NCBI GenBank assembly: GCA_036351775.1
Contig: JAZBPX010000061.1
Location: forward strand, 132,595 to 196,594
DNA length: 64,000 nt
Direction of reading: 5' to 3'
Source of the DNA: Pacificimonas sp036351775
GTDB taxonomy: Bacteria; Pseudomonadota; Alphaproteobacteria; Sphingomonadales; Sphingomonadaceae
In this document: in pieces, positions 51,822 to 61,518 of the stretch
Layout of the letters: each line of letters starts with the position of its first letter
Numbering within the stretch: position 1 is the first letter of the stretch
Notes under the pieces: generated by a model
Told to the model about the DNA's origin: nothing
Databases searched by the model: none
Seen by the model: only the letters and a program-made list of their open reading frames with translations
Position numbers and translations under genes: made by a program

Positions 51822-54800
51822 CCTGGCACCTTCGCCTTTCCTGCCTGGTTCTCCTCGCCGCTGCGTTCGCGCAGACGCCGCCCGCGGACGCAGCGCCGTC
51901 GGTGCCGCCAGACGCCGCCATCCCGGCGCAGCCGCTGGCGAGCGCGATCCTCGACCTCAGCGAACAGACCGGCGCGACGATCATAGCGGACGGACGCCTT
52001 TTGAAGGGGCGGCGCTCACCGACAGTCGCGCAAGAAGCGAACACGCTCGACACCCTCCGCGCGCTCCTCGACGGCACGGGCCTCGCGGCGCGGGAGATCA
52101 GCGCCGGAACGCTCGTTATCACGCAGGTCGAGGACGTCCGGCAAACCGGGCTGACCTACGCATCGGCCGTCGAAACCGCCCCCGCCCCGCCGCCTGAGCC
52201 CCCGCTTCTCCCCGCCTCTCAGCGGCCAGCCATCGTCATTCTGGCGTCGCTCCGCGAGGAGCAGGCGTTTCAGTTCGCGCCGGACACCGTCACGCTTCCG
52301 ACCGCGTTCGTCCAGTATGACGGCGCGCCGAATGTCGCCGATGCGCTCTACGATCTGCCGGTGTTCCGGGCGAGTTTCAGCCGCGGCAACACGAACCTCC
52401 TCGGCACCCCTGCGGGCATCAATCTCGCCGACCTGCGCGGCCTCGGGCCGTCCCGCACGCTGGTCCTGGTCGATGGCCGCCGCCGCGTGCAGACGCTGGG
52501 CGGGAACGGCACGATTACCGGCGTCGATCTGAACGGCATCGGACAGGCACAGCTTGGCCGGATCGAGATTACCGAGCGCGCCGCACCCGCCGAATATGGC
52601 GGCGATGCCGCCGCTGGAGTCGTGAACTTCGTACGCGGCCGCGATCTGGACGGCGTAAAGCTGTCTGCGGAGGCGGGGCTGACCGAACAGGGCGACAGCC
52701 CCTATTACGCGCTCAGCGCCGTCTACGGCCTGCCGGTCGCGGACGGCGCGGGCCGGGTCATCTTCTCCGCGGAGGTCGATCACGACCCCGAGTTACAGGC
52801 GAGCGAACGCTACGAAACCGCCTCCCCCTATGGCTTTGCCCTGAATGGCCGGGACACGCCGCCGGAGAATGGCGGCGTGCTGACGCGCGGCTTTGGCGGC
52901 AGCCGCCTGACCCCTGCTGGCGGCGTCCAGGGCTATATCGATGGCGACGGCAATTTCGTTCGCTTTCCGAACAGCCAGAATTTCAGCTTCAACGACGATG
53001 GCAGCGTCCGCGACTATGACGGGACGCTCGCGCATCGCTACAACTGGACCGAGGATTTTGCGCTCCTCATTCCGGTCGACCGCATTCTTCTCTCGGCCTA
53101 CGGCGACGTCGAACTGGGCAGCCACCGCGCCTGGTTCAGCGCCGACCGGGCGCAGACCGACGTGGAGGCGAGCCTCGGCGCGCTGCCGGTGACCGCATTC
53201 CAGGGTGTCAGCGCCGCGATCACCGGCGACGCCGTCCTCGTACCGATCAACAATCCCGGCGTGTCGCAGGATCTGCGCGACCGGCTCGCCAGCCTCGGCG
53301 CGAACGATATCGACAGCATCGTCCTCGAGCGCCGCTTCGTCGAACTCGGTCCGCGCATCCGCAGCGTGGAGCGGGACAGCAACCATCTCGGCTTTGGTAT
53401 CAGCGGACCGCTGGCGGGCGCGTGGGACTATGACGTGCACTACCAGTATGGCCGCAGCGCGGTGCGCGACCTGTCGCAGGGCTATGTAAACGCGGACCGG
53501 CTCGCCGTCGCCCTCGATCCTGCCCTCTGCGCCGAGGCGCGGGGCTGCAGCGTCATCAACCTGTTCGCCGCGCCGCGCATGACGCCAGAGCAGGCGGACT
53601 TCATCCGGGCCGAGCCGCAGCGTCGCCGCCTGACCAGCAACGTTCATGCCCTGTCGATGCTGGCCGAATATCAAGGCCCCTCCACCACCGCCGTCATAGG
53701 CGCGGAACTTCGCCAGGAGGGGGTGCAGGCCGACGCCCGGCTGGCGAGCGCCCGCGAAACCGTTGGCGATTTGAGTTTTGCCGACACGGAGGGGACGTTC
53801 GGTGTCGCCTCCCTCTACGGAACCTATGCGCGCGAGCTTCTGTCCGGCGTGCCGCTGGCCGAAAGCCTGGAAATCAGCGCGGCGGGGCGGCTGGAAGAGT
53901 ACACCGCCACCGGAACGCTCCTGAACCTGTCGGGCGGGCTTAGCTGGGCACCGGTACCAGGGTTTCGTCTGTTCGGCGGCTATGCGCGCGGCCAGCGGGC
54001 ACCGAACCTGTCAGAGCGGTTTTCGAACAGCCCCTTCCGCTTCTTCTTCGTGTTCGACCCCTGTATCGCGCCGGAAACCGAAACCGTCGCCGCAGGCTGC
54101 GCGTCGGACGGTCCGCTCGGCGTTCCCGCGGACTTCCAGCCGCGCGATGCGCTCGTGGCCAACCGCCAGATCGGCAATAGCCAGCTTGGCGCAGAGGAAA
54201 CGCGAAGCTGGTACCTGGGCGGCGATATCGGTCTTGGGGGCCTCAACCTCTCGTTGAAATGGTATGATTACCAGACGGACGAGGTGGTCACGGTTCCCTC
54301 GGCATTCGAGCTGCTGGCAAGCTGCTACCAGAGCGCGGGGCTGTCGGACCGCTTCTGCGGCACCAATCCCGACACGGGGATGCCGTATATTGTGCGCGAC
54401 GAGGCGTCCGGCGAGCTTCTGTCCGTCGACCAGCCGGTCATCAACGGCGGCGGATTTGACCTGTCCGGCCTCGCCGCGCGCGTCGACTGGCGGATGCCGG
54501 TGGGGACGGCAAACCTGACCATGTCCGTCATGTATGACTATGTCGACCGGGCCGAGCAGCGGTTCTCGTCCGAGGCCGACCCGTTCAAGCTGGCGGGAAC
54601 CGTTGCCTTTCCCCGCCACCGCGCTTTTGGTCAGGCGATCCTCGACTGGGACGACCTTACGACGACGCTCGCGATTGAATATCGGGGGTCGGCCGCTTCC
54701 GAATTTGGCGACGGACCGGAGAGCCGGCTGGCAGAGGCGCTCTACATCGACCTTCTCGCGCGCTACCGGACGGGCGGCGGGATCACGGTCTTTGGCGGCG

Positions 54801-54922
54801 TTCGCAACCTGACCGACCGCGCGCTTCCGATCGTACCGTTCGGCAGCGTGGGCAATACCTATCCGGAATATTATGACGCGCTCGGGCGGCGCTATCACCT
54901 GGGTGCTTCGCTGGAGTTCTAG
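51818..54922 (+). CDS. TonB-dependent signalling receptor with N-terminal STN domain
   Basis: 1034 residues. Signal peptide (ADAAPS), then the STN (secretin/TonB N-terminal) domain at ~30-105 (IPAQPLASAILDLSEQTGATII, LDTLRALLDGTGLAAR), a Pro-rich linker, a plug (LADLRGLGPSRTLVLVDGRRR, AEYGGDAAAGVVNFV) and a barrel ending LGASLEF. An STN domain behind FecI/FecR identifies the receptor that signals to FecR. Its plug is of the same class as the receptor at 46781. Likely ligand is a siderophore or similar; not determinable. Confidence 0.92.
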   Translation: MTWHLRLSCLVLLAAAFAQTPPADAAPSVPPDAAIPAQPLASAILDLSEQTGATIIADGRLLKGRRSPTVAQEANTLDTLRALLDGTGLAAREISAGTLVITQVEDVRQTGLTYASAVETAPAPPPEPPLLPASQRPAIVILASLREEQAFQFAPDTVTLPTAFVQYDGAPNVADALYDLPVFRASFSRGNTNLLGTPAGINLADLRGLGPSRTLVLVDGRRRVQTLGGNGTITGVDLNGIGQAQLGRIEITERAAPAEYGGDAAAGVVNFVRGRDLDGVKLSAEAGLTEQGDSPYYALSAVYGLPVADGAGRVIFSAEVDHDPELQASERYETASPYGFALNGRDTPPENGGVLTRGFGGSRLTPAGGVQGYIDGDGNFVRFPNSQNFSFNDDGSVRDYDGTLAHRYNWTEDFALLIPVDRILLSAYGDVELGSHRAWFSADRAQTDVEASLGALPVTAFQGVSAAITGDAVLVPINNPGVSQDLRDRLASLGANDIDSIVLERRFVELGPRIRSVERDSNHLGFGISGPLAGAWDYDVHYQYGRSAVRDLSQGYVNADRLAVALDPALCAEARGCSVINLFAAPRMTPEQADFIRAEPQRRRLTSNVHALSMLAEYQGPSTTAVIGAELRQEGVQADARLASARETVGDLSFADTEGTFGVASLYGTYARELLSGVPLAESLEISAAGRLEEYTATGTLLNLSGGLSWAPVPGFRLFGGYARGQRAPNLSERFSNSPFRFFFVFDPCIAPETETVAAGCASDGPLGVPADFQPRDALVANRQIGNSQLGAEETRSWYLGGDIGLGGLNLSLKWYDYQTDEVVTVPSAFELLASCYQSAGLSDRFCGTNPDTGMPYIVRDEASGELLSVDQPVINGGGFDLSGLAARVDWRMPVGTANLTMSVMYDYVDRAEQRFSSEADPFKLAGTVAFPRHRAFGQAILDWDDLTTTLAIEYRGSAASEFGDGPESRLAEALYIDLLARYRTGGGITVFGGVRNLTDRALPIVPFGSVGNTYPEYYDALGRRYHLGASLEF

Positions 54923-54931
54923 GGTAAAGCG

Positions 54932-55708
54932 TTAGCCGTTTCGGTCCAGCGCCCGCCAGGGCAGCAGCCAGTGTTCGCCGCCGCTTTCACCCGTCAGCAT
55001 CTCGACGCCGTAGGTCGCGGCCACCGCCGCAGGGGACAGCGCCTCTCGCGGCGACCCGTCGGCAACGATCCGGCCCCGGTCCATCAGCAGCACCCGGTCG
55101 CAGAACCGCGCGGCAAGGCTGAGGTCGTGAAGCACCACCAAGACAGCAGCGCCGCGTGCGGCTTCCGCGCACAGGACGCCCATTACCTGAAGCTGGTGGT
55201 AGGGATCGAGCGCGGCGACGGGCTCGTCGGCAAGCAGCACCGGCGCCTGCACAGCCAGTGCGCGCGCCGTCAGCGCCCGGGCCAGCTCGCCCCCGGACAG
55301 CGTCGTCGCGCGCCGATCCGCCAGCGCGCGCACATCCATCGCCGCCATCGCCGCCGCCACCGCCGTGCGGTCATCCTCCGTCTGCGGCGCGAACCGGCGG
55401 CGAAAGGGGTGCCGCCCCAGCGCCACGAGGTCCGCGACCGCGATGCTCCATTCCACGCGCCGTTCCTGCGGCAGGTAGGCAAGCCGGGTGGCTCTCTCCC
55501 TCGGCGACAGGGCGCGCCAGTCCGTATCGCCCAGCCGGACATTGCCCTCGAATGGCATGACCCCAGCCAGCGCCCTCAGCAGCGATGACTTCCCCGCCCC
55601 GTTCGGGCCGACCAGCGCGACCAGCGCGCCCGCCTTCAGGTGGAAGCTCGCATCCGACACCAGCGCCTTGCCCCCGACCCGAACCGAAACGCCCTCCGCG
55701 ACCAGCAT
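54932..55708 (-). CDS. ABC importer ATP-binding protein (FecE/BtuD type)
   Basis: 258 residues. Walker A GPNGAGKSS, signature LSGGELARALTARAL, Walker B VLLADEPVAALD and the His switch VLHDLSL are all present. Belongs to the iron-siderophore/heme/B12 importer group. The ATG overlaps the stop of the permease gene by one base. Convergent with the signalling receptor, 9 bases apart. Confidence 0.94.
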   Translation of the reverse strand: MLVAEGVSVRVGGKALVSDASFHLKAGALVALVGPNGAGKSSLLRALAGVMPFEGNVRLGDTDWRALSPRERATRLAYLPQERRVEWSIAVADLVALGRHPFRRRFAPQTEDDRTAVAAAMAAMDVRALADRRATTLSGGELARALTARALAVQAPVLLADEPVAALDPYHQLQVMGVLCAEAARGAAVLVVLHDLSLAARFCDRVLLMDRGRIVADGSPREALSPAAVAATYGVEMLTGESGGEHWLLPWRALDRNG

Positions 55709-56688
55709 CAGAAGGCCCCCGTCCGGCGGCTGCGCAGCACCAGCGCGATAAAGAAGGGCGCGCCGATCAGTGCCGTGACCACGCCCAGCTTCAGGTCCGA
55801 ACTCGGCGCGATGATCCGCACCAGCACGTCCGCCAGGGTCAGGAGCAGCGCCCCGCCAAGAAAACTGACCGGCAACAGCCGCGCCGGGTTATGCCCAACC
55901 AGGGGCCGGAGCAGGTGCGGGACGATCAGGCCGACAAAGCCGATGACCCCGCTGACCGCGACCGCCGCCCCGACCGCCAGCGCCGTTCCCAGAACCGCGA
56001 GCGTCCGCACCCGCTTCAGATCGATGCCCATGCCGAGCGCGGCCTCCTCGCCAAGGCCGAGCGCCTCCAGCGACCGGCCCGTCGCCAGCAAAAGCAGCGC
56101 CCCCACCGCCATGAACGGCGCGGCGAGCGCAACATGGTCCATGCTGCGGTCCGCCAGCGAGCCCAGCATCCAGAACAGGATCTCCAGCGCCGCGAACGGG
56201 TTCGGCGACAGGTTCAGCGCCAGCGAGGTGAGCGCGCCCGCCAGGCTCGAAATCGCCACGCCCGCGAGGATCAGTGTCGTCGTCGAATGATTGCCCGCCA
56301 GCCCGTAAAGAAGCGCGACCGCCGCCAGCGCGCCGAGCATCGCGAGCAGCGGCAGGGCGAGCGGCACGATCAGCGACAGGCCGGTGTAGATCGCAACGAC
56401 CGCTCCGAACGCCGCCGCGCCCGACACGCCGATGATCCCCGGCTCCGCCAGCGGATTGCGCAGCAGCCCCTGCAGCGCCGCGCCCGAGAGGCCCAGTACC
56501 CCGCCGATCAGCACACCCAGCAGCGCGCGCGGCAGGCGAATTTCCTGCATGATAAGGATGGCCGCCCCGGCCTCGCCCTGCCCGAACAACGCCCCGAACC
56601 CTGCTGCGGCAGGCCCCGTCATCAGCGATAGGACGAAAGCACCCGCAACGCCCGCGCCCAGCAGCGCCAGAAGGACGGCATAAGGCAC
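55708..56688 (-). CDS. FecCD-family ABC importer permease
   Basis: 326 residues, about 9-10 membrane helices, FecCD/BtuC family. Landmarks are RLPRALLGVLIGGVLGLSGAALQGLLRNPLAEPGIIGVSGAAAFGAV and GVIGFVGLIVPHLLRPLVGHNPARLLP. A single permease suggests a homodimer. The GTG start directly follows the TAG of the binding-protein gene, so the three genes form one operon. Confidence 0.95.
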   Translation of the reverse strand: MPYAVLLALLGAGVAGAFVLSLMTGPAAAGFGALFGQGEAGAAILIMQEIRLPRALLGVLIGGVLGLSGAALQGLLRNPLAEPGIIGVSGAAAFGAVVAIYTGLSLIVPLALPLLAMLGALAAVALLYGLAGNHSTTTLILAGVAISSLAGALTSLALNLSPNPFAALEILFWMLGSLADRSMDHVALAAPFMAVGALLLLATGRSLEALGLGEEAALGMGIDLKRVRTLAVLGTALAVGAAVAVSGVIGFVGLIVPHLLRPLVGHNPARLLPVSFLGGALLLTLADVLVRIIAPSSDLKLGVVTALIGAPFFIALVLRSRRTGAF

Positions 56689-57558
56689 CTACCGCGCCTC
56701 TGCCGCCAACCGCGCCGCCACCAGCAGATCGAGAGCCGCCAGCGACCGCACCGTCCCGCACAGCGTGTATTTCGCGGGCACCGACACCGTCTCGCTCGCC
56801 GCCAGCACCGCCCGCAGCGCCGGGTGCCGGAACTGCAATACCGACAGCGTGGGCGGATCGGAAAAATCGTCGCCGATATCGATAATGTCGGGCGGCGCGG
56901 TCAGGAACTGTTCCAGCGAAACCTGCCGCGCGCCGGTGAACCCGGCGACGTCGCCATAGGGCCGCAGCCCCGCCTTCGCCGCCAGGTCGGCAATCAAACT
57001 CCCGTCGCCGGACGTCCAGCCGTTCAGGCCGTAATCGGCGTAGACGGGCCGCGCGGCCGCGTCCGCAACCGGCGGTAGGGCGGCGAGCGCGGCGTCGATC
57101 CGCGCGACCTTAGCCGCGGCCCGCTCTGCCTCACTCACAGCCTTACCCATTTTCAGGATACTCCGCTGGACATCGGCAAGGCTCGCGGCCGGATCGAACG
57201 TCACTACCTCGACCCCGAACCGGCGCAGCAGCGCCACCGACTGCGGGCGCGCATAGGTCCCCGTCACGACAAGATCGGGCCGCATTGCCAGCACTGCCTC
57301 CGCGCCCCCGCGGTTCTTCGGAAACGGTGCCGCCTCCGCCGCATAGGCCGAGGAGCGCGGATCGACCGACAGGTAGGACAGCGACAGGATGCGCTCCGGC
57401 TCCACCAAGCTCAGCAGCAGCTGGTCCGTGCACACATTCGTCGACACGATCCGCTGCGGCTTTGCGGCCATCGCAGGCTGCGCCCAGAGGAGCGCGATCA
57501 GCAGCAGCGCCATCCCTGGCCCCAGCCTTTCCGCCATCGTCGTCAGCACCCCGCTCAT
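56689..57558 (-). CDS. ABC importer periplasmic binding protein (BtuF/FhuD-like)
   Basis: 289 residues from ATG 57558. Signal peptide ending AMAAKP; TroA-like two-lobe domain beginning RIVSTNVCTDQLLLSLVEPERI and DLVVTGTYARPQSV. The family includes carriers of siderophores, heme and cobalamin. No cobalamin riboswitch is seen upstream, and the iron-signalling neighbours make a ferric-siderophore or heme ligand more likely. First gene of the three-gene importer operon; the much longer open frame upstream is the antisense of the next gene. Confidence 0.88.
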   Translation of the reverse strand: MSGVLTTMAERLGPGMALLLIALLWAQPAMAAKPQRIVSTNVCTDQLLLSLVEPERILSLSYLSVDPRSSAYAAEAAPFPKNRGGAEAVLAMRPDLVVTGTYARPQSVALLRRFGVEVVTFDPAASLADVQRSILKMGKAVSEAERAAAKVARIDAALAALPPVADAAARPVYADYGLNGWTSGDGSLIADLAAKAGLRPYGDVAGFTGARQVSLEQFLTAPPDIIDIGDDFSDPPTLSVLQFRHPALRAVLAASETVSVPAKYTLCGTVRSLAALDLLVAARLAAEAR

Positions 57559-57633
57559 ATCGTCAGCGCCTAGTCCGCCCGCCGCGCGCCGCAACCCTTT
57601 CGCCGCTGCCACGTGCGGGCTAGGCCGACCGCC

Positions 57634-58722
57634 ATGCCGCGCATCGCCGTTTTCGACTTCGAGGTTTCCGGCCTCAGTCATGTGCCCCTCAACCGCGACC
57701 TGCTGCACGTCCTGACGCGCGCATACCCAGATGCCGAAATCACGATGCACGGGGAGGCTGCGCACATCGCGGCCCTGTCGAACAGCGGTCTGCCACACGG
57801 TATCCGCTGTAAGGATCACGGCACGCCGCCACGATCCGCGCAGGCCGCCATGGTCGGGGAGGCGGAGGCCGATCACAAGCTGGTGCTCGGCTGTCCGGCA
57901 GACGCGCTCGCGCCGCTCCTGTCCGCCGCCGGGCGCGACCTCGCTTCCGCCTACGACCTCTTCGCGCATTACGAGCTCGCCGAGCCGGCCCGCTGGCGTT
58001 CGCGCAACCCGCTGGCGCGCCGCCGCGACCTGTTCGGCCTGCTTGGACGGCGCTGGCCTACCAATGTGCGCTACACCGTTCTGGAACCGGCCGTGCTGGA
58101 CCAGCTCGAACGCATCCTGAACCCAAGGAACGCCCGCGCGGTCTTCCCGCACCCCTGCCAGCCTGATCCCGCGCCGTCCCGCGCCGTGCCGGACACCCCG
58201 TCCATCGCCTTTCTCGGCGGCACTTTCCCGGGGAAGGGCTTCGACCATTTTCTTACCGCCGCGCGCGACAACCAGGGCCGCTTCGCCTTCTCCGTCATTG
58301 GTGCCCGCTTCGGCGATTATGACGAGACGGACGACCGCCTGTTCGTCCAGCCGCCCTCCAAAACGAAGCTGCCCCGCGAAGAGTTCAACACCTTCGTCCG
58401 CGCCAGCGACCTCATCTGCCTGCCGCTCGATCCGGTCCGCTACAGCTACGCGGCCAGCGGAACGTTGCTCGACGCCGCCGCCTTCGCCGTCCCGGTCATC
58501 GCGACGGAGACAGCCATTACGCTGGACTGGCAGCGGCGCTACGGCCCCTTCGGATATCTCCTGGAACGGCCCGAAGACATCCCCGCCTTCCTCGCCGACC
58601 TCGACCCGGCCCGCGTCACCGAGGACCGCGACAGCTTCCGCGCATCGCTCATGGCCATCGCCGAGGACCGCCGTCCGGACCGGATCGCCGAAACCTTCCG
58701 CCTGCACGAAATCCCGCGCTAG
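57634..58722 (+). CDS. Glycosyltransferase-like protein (GT-B fold)
   Basis: 362 residues. No signal peptide. The C-terminal half resembles GT1/GT4 donor domains: IAFLGGTFPGKGFDHFL, FNTFVRASDLICLPLD, and YSYAASGTLLDAAAFAVPVIATETA, where Glu/Ser-Gly and P-V-I-A match the nucleotide-sugar site. The N-terminal half is less conserved. It diverges from the binding-protein gene by 75 bases, and its TAG stop shares the palindrome CTAG (58719-58722) with the convergent permease stop. Why it sits between two importers is unclear; siderophore or envelope glycosylation are possibilities only. Confidence 0.7.
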   Translation: MPRIAVFDFEVSGLSHVPLNRDLLHVLTRAYPDAEITMHGEAAHIAALSNSGLPHGIRCKDHGTPPRSAQAAMVGEAEADHKLVLGCPADALAPLLSAAGRDLASAYDLFAHYELAEPARWRSRNPLARRRDLFGLLGRRWPTNVRYTVLEPAVLDQLERILNPRNARAVFPHPCQPDPAPSRAVPDTPSIAFLGGTFPGKGFDHFLTAARDNQGRFAFSVIGARFGDYDETDDRLFVQPPSKTKLPREEFNTFVRASDLICLPLDPVRYSYAASGTLLDAAAFAVPVIATETAITLDWQRRYGPFGYLLERPEDIPAFLADLDPARVTEDRDSFRASLMAIAEDRRPDRIAETFRLHEIPR

Positions 58723-60329
58723 CGCTTCATCCGCGTCAGGATCAGCACCGGCACCAGCCCCGCCGCCACGATCAGCAGCGCCGCCGTCGAGGCCTCCGCC
58801 AGCCGCTCGTCGCTCGCCAGCCGGTAGACGCGCGTCGCCAGCGTCTCGACGTTGAACGGCCGCAGGATCAGCGTCGCGGGCAGCTCCCTCAGTGTATCGA
58901 TGAACACCAGCGCCGCCCCGGCAGCGAGGCTCAGCCTCAGCTGCGGCAGGTGAACACGGCGCACCACGCCCAGCGGCGTTTCCCCCAGCGACCGCGCCGC
59001 CGCATCCATCGACGGCGGGATCTTCGCCATGCCGCCCGTCACGCTATTGTGCGCGACCGTCATGAAGCGCACCGACAGCGCATAGATCAGGACCGCGCCC
59101 GACCCCGACAGCACGAGGCCCTGTGTCGGCCCGAACCAGCCGCGCGCCGCCCGCGTCACCTCCTGGTCCAGCGCGCCGAGCGGCAGCAGCAACCCCACAG
59201 CCAGCAGCGCCCCGGGAAGGGCATAACCGAGCGTCGCCACCCGGATCCCGCCGCGCACCAGAGCGCTTCCCGACTGCCGCTGCGCATAGGCCAGCACCAG
59301 CGCCACGACGCTCGCGATCCCCGCCGTGATGGCTGCTAGCGACAGGCTGTCCCCCAGATACCCCCACAGCGCCGCGCCCTTCCCGTCGCCGACCGTCAGG
59401 CTATTGCCGAACAGCACCGCCACCGGCACCGCAAAGCCGAACAGCACCGGCAGCGCGCAGGCGACCAGCGCCCCGATCCCCGCCCAGCCGGTTAGCGCGG
59501 CGCCAAGCGGCGCACCGCCCGCCCCTTCCCGCGTATCGACGCGGCCGCGCCGCCCCGCGCTCTCCAGCGCGATCAGCAGCATGACGAACAGCAGCATCAA
59601 CGCCGCCAGCTTCATTGCCGCATCCCGGTCGCCGAGCAGCAGCCAGCTGCGGAAAATGCCCGTGCTGAACGTCGGAATGGCCAGGAAATCCGCCACGCCG
59701 AAATCCGCCAGCGTCTCCATCATCACGAGCGCCAGCCCGCCCGCAATCGCGGGCCGCGCGGACGGCAGCGCCACGCGAAAAAAAGCGCGTCCCGCTGTCA
59801 GGCCGAGGGTCCGCGCCGCCAGGAACTGCCGCGCGCTCTGCGCCGCGAAGGCCGTCCGCGCGAGCAGGTACACATAGGGATAGAGGCACAGCGCCAGCAT
59901 TGTTGCAGCCGCAGGCAGGCTCCTCACGGGAGGAAACCAGTAATCGCCCGCGCCCCAGCCGAACTGCGCCCGCAGCGCGCCCTGAACCGGACCGGAAAAG
60001 GCGAGGAGGTCGCCGTAAATATAGGCCAGCAGATAGGCCGGCACCGCCAGCGGCAGGATCAGCATCACCGCCAGCACGCCCCGCCCCGGAAAGCGCGTCG
60101 CGGCGACCAGCCACGCCGTCCCCACACCCATCACCGCCGCCAGCGCACCGGTCATCAGCATCAGGGCGAGCGTGTTGCCGATATAGGTGGGCAGCATCGC
60201 GCGGCCCATCTCCTGCCATGCCGCCAGTCCGCCCGCGGGCAGCGACCACAATACCGCCAGGATCGGCACCGCGACCAGTGCTGCAATGACCAGCGCGGAC
60301 AGCGTCCAGGCTGCACTGCCGCGCCCCAT
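58719..60329 (-). CDS. Ferric-ion ABC transporter permease (FbpB/SfuB-like)
   Basis: 536 residues, two fused binding-protein-dependent permease domains with about 12 helices. Landmarks are GNTLALMLMTGALAAVMGVGTAWLVA, the EAA-type loop AARTLGLTAGRAFFRVALPSARPAIAGGLALV and its second copy AARSLGETPLGVVRRVHLPQLRLSLAAGAAL. ATG 60329 starts just before the first helix. Its gene diverges from that of the partner ATPase by 92 bases instead of forming one operon. Confidence 0.92.
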   Translation of the reverse strand: MGRGSAAWTLSALVIAALVAVPILAVLWSLPAGGLAAWQEMGRAMLPTYIGNTLALMLMTGALAAVMGVGTAWLVAATRFPGRGVLAVMLILPLAVPAYLLAYIYGDLLAFSGPVQGALRAQFGWGAGDYWFPPVRSLPAAATMLALCLYPYVYLLARTAFAAQSARQFLAARTLGLTAGRAFFRVALPSARPAIAGGLALVMMETLADFGVADFLAIPTFSTGIFRSWLLLGDRDAAMKLAALMLLFVMLLIALESAGRRGRVDTREGAGGAPLGAALTGWAGIGALVACALPVLFGFAVPVAVLFGNSLTVGDGKGAALWGYLGDSLSLAAITAGIASVVALVLAYAQRQSGSALVRGGIRVATLGYALPGALLAVGLLLPLGALDQEVTRAARGWFGPTQGLVLSGSGAVLIYALSVRFMTVAHNSVTGGMAKIPPSMDAAARSLGETPLGVVRRVHLPQLRLSLAAGAALVFIDTLRELPATLILRPFNVETLATRVYRLASDERLAEASTAALLIVAAGLVPVLILTRMKR

Positions 60330-60421
60330 CGCCGTCACGCTCGTCCCGGAGCCCCGTGCCGTTGCACGGCCCGGCCATATCGGCCTAAGGCGCGCTAGCA
60401 CCGCCGGGCCTGGGACAAGAT

Positions 60422-61459
60422 GTGAGCCTTGAATTTCGTCATATCGCCCATGCGTACGGCCAGCAGCAGGCGCTGACCGCTATCGACCTGACCGCCGCGG
60501 CGGGGGAGGTCACCTGTCTGCTCGGTTCGTCCGGATGTGGCAAGACGACCCTCCTGAACCTCGCCGCCGGGCTGCTTGCCGTTCAGCAGGGCGAGATCCT
60601 TCTGGACGGACAGCCGCTCGCGAACCCCGCGCGCAATCCGCCGCCGGAACGCCGCCCCGTCGGCCTCGTCTTTCAGGACGGCGCTCTCTTCCCCTTCCTC
60701 ACCATCGCCGAAAATATCGGCTTCGGCTTGCGCGGCGTCCCGGACCGCGATCAGCGCATCACCCGTTGGCTTGACCGCATCGGCCTCAGCGGGATGGGGG
60801 GCCGTTACCCTGACAGCCTGTCGGGCGGCCAGCAGCAGCGCGCCGCCCTTGCCCGCGCCATGGCCCCCGAACCCGCCGTCGTCCTGATGGACGAGCCCTT
60901 TGGCAGCGTCGATGTCGCCCTCCGCCGCGCCCTCCGCGACGAAAGCCGCCGCCTCCTGAAGACGCGCGGCGCGGCCACCATCCTCGTCACCCACGACCCG
61001 GAGGAGGCTGTCGAAATGGGCGACCGCATCGCCGTGATGGAGGCCGGACGCATCGTGCAGGCGGGCACACCGGGCGCACTCCACGACCGCCCCGCCACGC
61101 CCGGCGTCGGGATGCTGTTCGGCGACGCCCAGCTTGTGCCTGCCCGGCTTGAAGACGGCGCGCTCCACACCGCGTTCGGAATCTGGCCAGTCGAAGCGCT
61201 GGCGAGCGAACCGACTCCACCCGGCCCCTTCACGCTCCTCGTCCGCCGGAGCGCCCTCACCCCGGTACCGGACGGCCAGCCCCTCACAGTCGAGGACGTC
61301 CGCCCGCTCGGCGCCGTCGCCAATGTCACCCTGACAGCCGAGAACGGCGAGCGCCTCGTCATACAGGCACCGACTGACACCGCTATCCCGCCTCAAGCCA
61401 CCCTCGCCGTCATGCCAAAACCCCGCTCCATCCTCGCCTATCCCGCCACCGCAGATTGA
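60422..61459 (+). CDS. Ferric-ion ABC transporter ATP-binding protein (FbpC-like)
   Basis: 345 residues. Walker A GSSGCGKTT, signature LSGGQQQRAALARAMA, Walker B VVLMDEPFGSVD, His switch LVTHDPEEAVEMGDR. A C-terminal regulatory domain of ~110 residues (TOBE-like, PFTLLVRRSALTPV) matches the FbpC/CUT1-related group. GTG start. Diverges from its permease and is followed at 59 bases by the binding-protein gene. Confidence 0.93.
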   Translation: MSLEFRHIAHAYGQQQALTAIDLTAAAGEVTCLLGSSGCGKTTLLNLAAGLLAVQQGEILLDGQPLANPARNPPPERRPVGLVFQDGALFPFLTIAENIGFGLRGVPDRDQRITRWLDRIGLSGMGGRYPDSLSGGQQQRAALARAMAPEPAVVLMDEPFGSVDVALRRALRDESRRLLKTRGAATILVTHDPEEAVEMGDRIAVMEAGRIVQAGTPGALHDRPATPGVGMLFGDAQLVPARLEDGALHTAFGIWPVEALASEPTPPGPFTLLVRRSALTPVPDGQPLTVEDVRPLGAVANVTLTAENGERLVIQAPTDTAIPPQATLAVMPKPRSILAYPATAD

Positions 61460-61518
61460 GCATTGCCCGCTCCGCCCGTTATTGATAATCGCTCGCAAAA
61501 GATAGCGAGGATAACGAT

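Noticed and set aside
57540..57640. Cobalamin riboswitch upstream of the BtuF-like operon
   Set aside because: The spacer is only 75 bases and lacks any B12-box-like sequence or room for the aptamer.
56689..58707. 672-residue reading of the periplasmic binding protein gene
   Set aside because: The first ~380 residues are antisense to the glycosyltransferase-like gene; a signal peptide begins at the ATG at 57558.
61480..61518. GATAAT-containing sequence upstream of the ferric-binding gene as a Fur box
   Set aside because: Only one half-site fits; the matching half is poor and the small inverted repeat nearby (CTCGC/GCGAG) is not the Fur pattern. Left as a remark under the gene.
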